From the NCBI RefSeq assembly GCF_007018965.1, contig NZ_VJYZ01000025.1:20401-84400 (forward strand): DNA of 64,000 nt, read 5' to 3'. The DNA is from Paracoccus marinus. GTDB lineage: Bacteria > Pseudomonadota > Alphaproteobacteria > Rhodobacterales > Rhodobacteraceae. Below the pieces are notes generated by a model, which made no database searches, was not told the DNA's origin, and saw only the letters and a list, made by a program, of their open reading frames with translations. Position 1 is the first letter of the stretch; the number at the start of each line of letters is the position of its first letter. The position numbers and the translations under genes were made by a program. Below, piece after piece: positions 56,188-64,000 of the stretch.

Positions 56188-56427
56188 GTGGCCCAGATCG
56201 TCGTGCGACAGATCCCGGACGAGGTGCATCGCGCCCTGAAGGCGCAGGCAGCCGCCCATGGCCGGAGCGCCGAGGCCGAGCTGCGCGAGATCATCGCTCG
56301 CGCGGTTCTGCGCGAGGGCCGGCCACGTGCAGGCGATCTGATGCGCGGCATCTGGTCCGGTGCCGAGACCAGCGTCCTCACGCTCGAGCGCGACCCCACC
56401 CCCGTGGAGCCGGCCCGCTTCGAATGA
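56188..56427 (+). CDS. FitA-like ribbon-helix-helix antitoxin
   Basis: 79 aa. AQIVVRQIPDEVHRALKAQA, then AAHGRSAEAELREIIARAVL is the typical FitA/VapB RHH opening, with the strand contacting DNA and the GRSxEAE helix. The C-terminus (about 45-79) should bind the toxin. The GTG at 56188 has GGAGG five bases upstream; an ATG at 56176 overlaps the second operator and would add four residues. Translationally coupled to the PIN toxin (ATGA). Confidence 0.85.
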   Translation: MAQIVVRQIPDEVHRALKAQAAAHGRSAEAELREIIARAVLREGRPRAGDLMRGIWSGAETSVLTLERDPTPVEPARFE

Positions 56428-56858
56428 TCATCCTCGATACGAACGTCGTCTCGGAGACGATGAAGCCGGTCCCCGAGTCCCGGGTGATCGACTGGCTCAA
56501 CCGCCAGGAGCTGAGTACCCTGCACCTGACCACCGTCAGCCTGGCCGAACTGCGGTTCGGCATGGCGCAGCTCGAGCCCGGCCGCCGCCGGGATGATTTC
56601 GAGCTTCGGCTCGAGCGGATGCTGACGGAGGTCTTTCCCGGCAGGGTCCTGGGGTTCGACGCAGCCGCCGCGAATGCCTTTGGCGCGCTCGTCGCGCTGG
56701 CGGAGCGGCACGGGCGGACGGTGAGCTTCCCGGACGGCGCGATCGCCGCCATCGCTGCGGCGAACGGCTATCCCCTCGCCACCCGCGATGTCGCGCCGTT
56801 CGTCGCCATGGGCTTGGACGTCGTCGATCCGTGGGACCCGATCCCTCCTGGCCCATGA
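56424..56858 (+). CDS. PIN-domain ribonuclease toxin (FitB/VapC type)
   Basis: 144 aa. IILDTNVVSETMKPVPESRV is the FitB/VapC N-terminus. The four acidic active-site residues are visible: Asp5, Glu42 (SLAELRFGM), Asp104 (SFPDGAIAAIAAANG) and Asp122 (LATRDVAPF). It should cleave RNA when freed from the antitoxin. All catalytic residues are present and the frame is intact, so the module looks functional. It lies between prophage and restriction genes, where it could stabilise the island. Confidence 0.9.
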   Translation: MIILDTNVVSETMKPVPESRVIDWLNRQELSTLHLTTVSLAELRFGMAQLEPGRRRDDFELRLERMLTEVFPGRVLGFDAAAANAFGALVALAERHGRTVSFPDGAIAAIAAANGYPLATRDVAPFVAMGLDVVDPWDPIPPGP

Positions 56859-57226
56859 TGCTGCCGCAGCGCCACCACGGCGCGCTGATACCGTTTTCGG
56901 GCCGCGGGTTCCGACAGGTCAAGTACCTTGCCCATCTCAAGCTGGCTGGCGCCATCCAGCGCCACGCCGAGAACCAGATCCGCGTCCCTGCCGATGACTG
57001 CGACGAGATCGCGCCGCAGTTCCGCACGCAGACGCAGTTGCTCCGCCCATGAGGGCGGCGCCTCCAGCCAGTCCGGCTCCAGCGACGTGCAGGATTGCTG
57101 TCGGGCGGTTTCTCGGCGCGCGCCACGCAGCAGGTCGCGCTCGACGTTCCGCAGCACCGTCGCCGCGACGGAAAGAGATGCAATTGCCGGATGGCGCGAT
57201 GCTGTCGCGCCGGACGGACAGCACAC
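56858..57226 (-). CDS. sigma-factor-like (region 4) open frame, possibly decayed
   Basis: The reverse frame reads ATVLRNVERDLLRGARRETA and LRLRAELRRDLVAVIGRDAD, then QLEMGKVLDLSEPAARKRYQ and RAVVALRQHHG, which resembles a sigma-70 region 4 helix-turn-helix with a linker. The open frame continues to 56768 antisense to the PIN gene, and its 5' end overlaps the divergent HTH gene, so its limits are uncertain. It may regulate nearby integrative-element genes or be a remnant. Confidence 0.45.
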
Positions 57227-57531
57227 TCGTCAAGGCGCTGGCCCGTGCTTTCCGCTGGAAGAGGATGCTCGAGTCCGGCGAGTTCGCCACCATCGCCGAA
57301 CTGGCCGAAAGGGAGGGCATCGCGCCCTCCTACATGACCCGGGTCCTGCGCCTGACGCTGCTTTCGCCCGACATCGTCGAGGCGATCCTGGACGGGAAGC
57401 AGGGGCCGGAGGTGACGTTGGCGCGGGTGTTGGAGCCGCTCTCGCTAGAATGGGCGGCGCAGGGTTCGTTGCTTCGACAGGCTGAATTGCCTCCGAACCG
57501 CTCTGCGGCGAGGTACATTCCGGGGGATTGA
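57178..57531 (+). CDS. HTH-like protein of recombinase-associated cassette
   Basis: 117 aa. [20 protein letters not shown] and [20 protein letters not shown] form a helix-turn-helix, followed by [20 protein letters not shown]. Near-identical small proteins are, from memory, encoded beside serine-recombinase/DUF2924 cassettes in alphaproteobacteria. No recombinase gene remains here. ATG at 57178 with GGAAAGAG upstream. Probable DNA-binding accessory protein of a lost integration module. Confidence 0.72.
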   Translation: MQLPDGAMLSRRTDSTLVKALARAFRWKRMLESGEFATIAELAEREGIAPSYMTRVLRLTLLSPDIVEAILDGKQGPEVTLARVLEPLSLEWAAQGSLLRQAELPPNRSAARYIPGD

Positions 57532-57562
57532 CCCGCCATGCGATATAGCATACATAACAAAC

Positions 57563-59385
<1,823 letters not shown>

Positions 59386-59389
<4 letters not shown>

Positions 59390-60687
59390 CCAACGAGGCA
59401 TGGCCCCTTCGCCCCTTGGGCGAACTGTTCGAGATCGGCGCGGGCAAGACAATGTCGGCGGCTGCCCGCGACGGTGCCGAAAAGACACCGTTCCTGCGGA
59501 CATCCAACGTGCTGTGGGACGAGATCGACCTGACTAAGGTCGACGAAATGGCGATCCCTCCGCGCGAACTGAGCGGGAAGCTGCTACGTCCGGGCGACCT
59601 CTTGGTGTGCGAGGGCGGCGAGATCGGCCGCGCCGCCATCTGGAACGGTGAGCAAGATGTCATGTCGTTCCAGAACCACCTGCACCGCCTCCGCCCGTTG
59701 GCGGACGACGTCGATCCCCGGTTCTACGTCTACTTCCTGCAATGCGGCTTCACCCAACTGGGCATCTTCGAGGGCGCGGGGAACAAGACCACGATTCCGA
59801 ACCTGTCGCGGAACCGCCTTGCCGCGCTTGACGTGCCGCACCCCGAAATTCACGAACAGCGCGACATCGTTCGTGCGCTCGCGCGCGTGCGGGACGCGAT
59901 GAAGTTGCATGACCGCAGCACCAGTCTCTCCCAGGACCTCAAGAGCGCAGCGATGCGGGCGCTGTTCACGACAGGTTTGCGGGGCGAGGCTCAGAAGGAA
60001 ACAGAAATCGGCCCGGTGCCGGAGAGTTGGGATGTGGTTACCATTGGTAGTGTCGCCAAGAACACGCAGTATGGTCTTTCTGTTCGTGGGCAGCCTTCGG
60101 GGGCCTACCCAATATTGCGTATGAATTGCCAAGAGGACGGGAAGGTTCACTACCGAAACCTCCAGTTTGTTGATCTGGATGACGCAACATTCAGTACTTT
60201 CCGTCTTCAACCTGGTGATCTGCTCTTCAATCGAACCAACAGCATCGAGCTTGTTGGCCGTATGGCGATGGTCGAGGAATCACGCGACGCTGTTTTCGCG
60301 TCCTACCTCGTAAGGGTTTCACTCGACGATGCGCAGTGTATGCCGACGTATCTGAATTACTTCATGAACTGGCCGCAAACACAGGCTGAGATAAAGAAAC
60401 TAGCCAGTCGCGCGGTCGGGCAAGCCAATATCAATGCAAGCAAACTCCGGACTGTCCCTTTCCCGCTGCCCACCCTCGATGAGCAGCAAGAGATCGTCGC
60501 CATCCCCGACGCCATCGACCGGAAGATCGACCTGCACCGCCGCAAGCGCGCCGTGCTCGACGAGCTCTTCAAGGCGCTGCTGCACAAGCTGATGACCGGC
60601 GCAATCCGCGTGTCCGACGTGGACCTTTCGGCGCTGTCCTCGGGTCCGGTCCCCGCAGCGAAACAGATCCCCGAGGTGGCTGCATGA
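59386..60687 (+). CDS. hsdS: type I restriction specificity subunit HsdS
   Basis: 433 aa, two target-recognition domains with conserved helices. TRD1 starts [20 protein letters not shown], the central spacer helix includes [23 protein letters not shown]2 begins [20 protein letters not shown], and the distal helix reads [23 protein letters not shown]2 (about 60035-60450) is visibly poorer in GC than the rest, suggesting domain exchange. The frame is intact. GTG start overlaps hsdM; it overlaps the next gene by ATGA. Confidence 0.91.
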
Positions 60688-61945
60688 GCAACAGCATGAC
60701 CGAGGCTCTGTCGCACGTCGCGAGCCGTATGCCGCGCATCGTTCGCGAACACGAGGTGCTGCGCGTCGCCGGATGGATGCCGGGCGAAGACCCCGATGCA
60801 GTCGCGCGCAAGGCCGCTGGCGAGGTGCTGCGCTGGGCTCAGCGCCGGGCGGGACAGCGCCTTCCGCGCGAGGCCTGGGACGGCGAGAACTTCGAGGTGC
60901 CGCTGCCCGGTCGCGACCCGTCCGCCATCCGGCTCCGCGTCGGAGCGTCCGACCTCTGGGCCTTCCGCGTCCACGACCCCGACAAAACCGTGCCGGGCCG
61001 GGCGTGGACGACCGAAGTCGTCCTTGGCCATGTACCGGGCAAGCCCGCTCAGTTCAGCACCCGCCTTCTGGTCGCCACGCCAGAGGAGGACTTCTCCATC
61101 GATCCGGCGGTGCCGGGTTTCGTGCAGCAGGTCGCGGAGCAGTGCGGTCTGGTGGTTGGCTCGCAGGCAGCATCTGCAACTCCAGCGATGTACGTCGACG
61201 GCGAAGATGCCGAAACGCTGATCGAGCATCTCACCAATCCCGGCCGCTTTCTGCCGACCATCGTGTTGACACTGGCGGACGGCGCATCCGCCCCGTACAT
61301 CAATGCCGAGAAGCTCGCCGGTGTGCTGACAGGGCTGGCGCATGTTGCCGTGGCCCGTCCTGATGCCGCCTGGCGACTGACCGAGAGGCTGGGCAAGCGC
61401 CTCTCTGTCTTCGGCGGCGCAGCGAACGTGCCGAGATTGCGGAAGCGCAGGCTCAGAAATCGGCGTACCGGATCCAGCAGCTCACCGATCAGCTGAAGTC
61501 AAAGGGTGACGATCCCGATCAGGAGATCCAGCTGCCTGCAGACTGGTCGGAGCTTGCTAACTGGTGCGACGAAAACCTCGCTGGCCGGCTGGTCCTGACC
61601 CCCAACGCGCATCGGGGCACGCGCAAGCCGCTGTTTCAGGATGTCGAGACCGCGGCGAGAAGCCTCCTGTGGCTTGCCACCGAGGGCCGCGACCGTTTCC
61701 GCAATGGCGGCGGAGCGCTTGCCAATATCCCCATCTTCGATGGGGCTCAGAACGCTCCCTGCGGCGCTGACGAGTTCGATTTCGACTGGAACAGCCGCAG
61801 GTTCTCGGCCGAGTGGCACATCAAGAATGGCGGTAACACCCGCGATCCGCAGCGCTGCCTGAGGGTTTACTACTGCTTCGACCAGCAGACCCAACAGATC
61901 ATCGTCGCCGACATGCCGGCACATCGCAGGACGGGTGCGACATGA
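60684..61945 (+). pseudogene. restriction-locus accessory gene, broken in the middle
   Basis: The ATG at 60684 opens [20 protein letters not shown] and stays open to 61496, but homologous-looking sequence stops near 61414 (LTERLGKRLSVFGGA). From about 61415 another frame carries ERAEIAEAQAQKSAYRIQQL, LANWCDENLAGRLVLTPNAH and AEWHIKNGGNTRDPQRCLRV to the stop at 61945. A long protein with these two halves occurs near type I systems as I recall it, of unknown function. A deletion or frameshift separated them. The first half overlaps hsdS and the second overlaps the Fic fragment (ATGA). Confidence 0.75.
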
Positions 61946-62249
61946 CCGGACCGGTCCATTATCATCTGGGCCAGTTCCCGCCTCCGCCCGAGCAGTTGGA
62001 CTGGCCGCGCCTCGTGCCACTGATCGGTCCGGCAAATGCCGCGCTCGCCCGTTATGACGGTCTCGTTGCGGCAATCCCCAAACCGAGATGCATCGCTTCC
62101 CGAACGCCAGAGTCAATGACGACGAGCGTCGGAAGCTGCGCGCCACCCTTTATCGCCCGCTTCTCGGACTTGGCAAAGAGGATCGCGGCCGGGTTGTAGA
62201 TCTGGTGCTGGCGATCCTGCTCGACGGCGATCACGATGCCGAGTCCTGA
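61942..62249 (+). pseudogene. fusion scar: Fic-family N-terminus joined to an hsdR-like C-terminus
   Basis: From the ATG at 61942 the frame reads MTGPVHYHLGQFPPPPEQLD and [20 protein letters not shown] then LVAAIP, a Fic-protein N-terminus. Sequence then switches frame near 62080: [20 protein letters not shown], then [20 protein letters not shown] and [14 protein letters not shown] to a stop at 62249. That second part looks like the extreme C-terminus of a type I restriction HsdR subunit. The Fic catalytic domain and nearly all of hsdR (several kb) are absent. Confidence 0.7.
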
Positions 62250-62565
62250 AGACCGACGCGCCTCTCTCCGTGCCCGGGTCGACTACTGGTGTGAGCGTCT
62301 GAAGGCGACACCGCGCATTGTTCGAATCCAGCGCATGACGCGCAAGTGGGGATCATGCTCAACCGGCGGTATCATCACACTTGCCGAGGACCTGGCCGAT
62401 CAGGAGAAGTGCTTTCAGGACTTCGTGATCGCACACGAGTTGCTGCATCTACGGGTTCCCAACCATGGCAAAGTCTTCAAGGCGCTGATGACAGCGCATG
62501 TGCCCCGTTGGCGTGAACATGAGAAGCACCGCTTGGCCGGAAAACGGTCAGGGGTTTCTCGATGA
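62236..62565 (+). CDS. YgjP-type M48 metallopeptidase
   Basis: 109 aa. [20 protein letters not shown] and [20 protein letters not shown] carry the WGSC block and the zinc motif HELLH, with a downstream Asn-His. It is shorter than free-standing YgjP proteins (about 170-240) but has the complete C-terminal catalytic core. Such genes follow hsdR in many type I loci. The start overlaps the hsdR scar by 14 bases, so the original operon order is preserved. Confidence 0.8.
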   Translation: MPSPEDRRASLRARVDYWCERLKATPRIVRIQRMTRKWGSCSTGGIITLAEDLADQEKCFQDFVIAHELLHLRVPNHGKVFKALMTAHVPRWREHEKHRLAGKRSGVSR

Positions 62566-62830
62566 TCGGGCGTCACCATACAAGTCCCACTCGAGGGTCG
62601 AAGGGACAGCCCAGCCACTTCGTAATTCGACCAAAGGTTCGATTGTCCCTGAAATCGAAGTGTTCAGCAGGCAGGAGATTAACCTCTGTAAATTCAATGT
62701 CTTGTGAATAATTCACCAAACTGGCGCAGTCATCAGGTCCGGAGAATATCGACCCTGAGAGACCGCTTCCAGGCCACCTGGCGCCACGGCCAGTGCTCAG
62801 CCTCACCCGCATAACCCTCGAAAACAACGG

Positions 62831-62852
62831 AAAAATCCGGCCGCAGCCGGAT
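62831..62852 (-). terminator. Rho-independent terminator (minus strand)
   Basis: On the minus strand ATCCGGC-TGCG-GCCGGAT forms a 7-bp stem and is followed by TTTT. It sits 26 bases beyond the right copy of the 56-bp repeat, so the repeat could be the 3' part of a minus-strand transcript. Confidence 0.6.
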
Positions 62853-62877
62853 CGGGAGAACGCTTTCGCGGGGGCGA

Positions 62878-62933
62878 GTGGCGGAGGGGATGGGCCTGCC
62901 GTCGAACCTTCTCTGCCCTTTAACACGTTGATT
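62878..62933 (+). repeat. 56-bp imperfect direct repeat, right copy
   Basis: Copy B of the repeat at 29776-29831, in the same orientation, 33.1 kb away. It shares GTGGCGGAG, GTCGAACCTTCTCTG and GTTGATT at identical spacing. It lies 313 bases beyond the M48 gene, at the right end of the accessory region. No integrase gene is adjacent to either copy. Confidence 0.55.
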
Positions 62934-63073
62934 CATTAGTGCGAATTCCAGGCGATCTCCTTCAGATTGTGCTTTGACGTCGATGGGCCCCGCTTCCACA
63001 ACGAATGACGCGCAAGCGCGAGAGTTCCCCGGCTTCGACCTCCTTCCCCTCGCGGGACGGTGGCGTTACGGCT

Positions 63074-63118
63074 CTCGGGCGAGGTCTTGAAGTAGCGGAA
63101 GGGCGATCGCTGAGTCAT
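63074..63118 (-). pseudogene. IS6-family transposase N-terminal scrap
   Basis: The reverse frame starts MTQRSPFRYFKTSPE, the nearly invariant N-terminus of IS6/IS240-type transposases, and then runs into unrelated sequence. Only about 15 codons survive. It separates the repeat from the M23 gene. The remaining gap (62566-63302) otherwise shows no gene I can support. Confidence 0.65.
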
Positions 63119-63302
63119 GGCGACCGGCTACGGGGCTAGTTGCACCCGTGGCAACCGGGTTCCTTTTACAGGTCCGCAGGCAGCCTTCCGCCGATTTGTG
63201 CGTCTTCGGCTCTTGTCGGCTGACCGGAAGGACGTGGGTGGTTGCGAGGCGAGCGCCTCCCAACTAAGCGGACACGCGGACGGCGGGCAAGGCCGCGTCA
63301 AC

Positions 63303-64000
63303 GTGGGACGACGACATTTGACCCTTCGACCAATCCGAGGACTACGCACGCTTGTGGGTTGCGTCCTTCCGGAGCGAAGATTGTTCATCCGGTCCGGCGA
63401 CCATGTCCGGTTCGTTCGCCTGAGCCCCGGAAGGCAGGCCCTCGCCTGGGCTGGTGGAGCGTTTCTGGTGGCGTGGTGCCTGACGGTCACGTCAGTCCTG
63501 ATCATGAACTCCATCGACTTCCTAACCATGCGCGAGCAGGCCAAGCGAGAGCAGGCGCTCTTTGAGGACCGCGCTCTCGCACTCGGCGGGGAGCGCGACC
63601 AGCAGGCGATGGAAGCACTCGCGGCCCAAGAGCGGTTTGCAGCGGCCACGGTGCAGATGTCGTCGATGCAGAGCGACCTGCTTGCGCTCGAGACCCGCCG
63701 CCGCGAGATGGAGAGCGAGTTGCAGGCGGCCCAGGCCACTCTGCGCCGTACGATGGACGCGCGCGCTGCCGCAGTGTCTGCGTCGCAGGACCCGAGATCT
63801 GAGGAACTCGCCGCCACACTCGACCTACTGACCCTCGCCCTGACCGAAACGGTGGTCGAGCGTGATCAGGCCGCCACCAAGGCCAAGGAGGCCGTTCTTC
63901 TTGCCGGCGAGCTGGAGTTCGATGGACTTGCCCGGAAAATGTGGAGAGCACCAACTGAGGAACCAGGAGGTGTTCTATGGGAAACGGGAACAGGCCGACG
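63303..64000 (+). CDS. DUF5930/M23-type peptidase, N-terminal part, runs off window
   Basis: The frame contains LPERRLFIRSGDHVRFVRLS, then a membrane segment (ALAWAGGAFLVAWCLTVTSV) and a long coiled coil: MREQAKREQALFEDRALALG, QERFAAATVQMSSMQSDLLA and QAALTATLRR-like repeats (here QAAQATLRRTMDARAAAV). This is the DUF5930 leader of rhodobacterial M23 murein endopeptidases. The GTG at 63303 is the earliest plausible start; a TTG at 63318 is possible. After about 63926 the sequence (ARKMWRAPTEEPGG) no longer resembles the family, so the gene may be cut by another insertion. The peptidase domain is not seen. Confidence 0.65.
   Translation, partial: MGRRHLTLRPIRGLRTLVGCVLPERRLFIRSGDHVRFVRLSPGRQALAWAGGAFLVAWCLTVTSVLIMNSIDFLTMREQAKREQALFEDRALALGGERDQQAMEALAAQERFAAATVQMSSMQSDLLALETRRREMESELQAAQATLRRTMDARAAAVSASQDPRSEELAATLDLLTLALTETVVERDQAATKAKEAVLLAGELEFDGLARKMWRAPTEEPGGVLWETGTGR

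Noticed and set aside
62878..62933. Possible tRNA or tmRNA 3' end (minus strand reads GGTTCGA ... CCGCCA)
   Set aside because: The distance from the T-loop-like TTCGA to CCA is about 5 bases too long and the T stem does not pair; no cloverleaf could be drawn.

Overview
The window is GC-rich, densely packed DNA with many 4-base ATGA or GTGA gene overlaps. It most resembles an alphaproteobacterium of the Rhodobacteraceae (Paracoccus/Rhodobacter-like). That placement is inferred from protein families: the GlpSTPQV glycerol importer, the ThiXYZ-TenA thiamin cluster, a DUF5930-type M23 peptidase and rhodobacterial phage genes. No rRNA, tRNA or CRISPR array was recognised.

Positions 1-29750 look like ordinary chromosome. 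From left to right they hold a MarR-MFS-HlyD drug-efflux operon (minus strand), a cardiolipin synthase convergent with a metallo-beta-lactamase-fold hydrolase, and a TPP riboswitch leading a ten-gene thiamin operon (thiD-thiO-thiS-thiG-thiE-thiF-thiY-tenA-thiZ-thiX). A convergent FAD reductase follows. Then comes a glycerol regulon: a GlpR repressor divergent from glpD-glpS-glpT-glpP-glpQ, two small membrane genes, glpV, a terminator and glpK. After it are an RTX protein, a secreted phytase-like esterase and a YdeI-like gene. The thiamin operon makes the thiazole half and imports and salvages the pyrimidine half; thiC is not in the window. The glycerol operon imports glycerol by ABC transport, phosphorylates it (GlpK) and oxidises it (GlpD).

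From about 29776 to 62933 the DNA is a mosaic accessory region. A 56-bp imperfect direct repeat with identical internal spacing lies at each end of this 33-kb stretch. The mosaic contains: remnants of several IS families (IS110, IS1182, IS3/Mu-like, IS21); a broken ComJ-like gene; a PstS-like and Na/Pi cotransporter pair; a three-gene heme-peroxidase/catalase cassette; an HlyD plus two ABC-2 permeases with no ATPase gene; and a truncated prophage read leftward (replication ATPase, HNH, ParB-methylase, terminases, portal, protease, capsid, connectors) that stops at the head-tail joining gene beside an IS21 scrap. Next are a FitAB/VapBC-type toxin-antitoxin pair and a decayed type I restriction locus. 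In that locus an XRE-HsdM fusion and HsdS are intact, an accessory gene is broken, and a large deletion joins the start of a Fic gene to what looks like the tail of hsdR, leaving an M48 peptidase gene downstream. The window ends with an IS6 scrap and a partial DUF5930/M23 peptidase gene.

The strongest leads are the Fic/HsdR deletion that apparently leaves a modification-only type I system, the paired 56-bp repeats, the forward-strand SRAP and VOC passengers inside the backward-reading prophage, and the repeated ATGACA/TGTCAT array next to the frameshifted replication gene. No family assignment was checked against a database; all rest on reading the sequence and on remembered family features.
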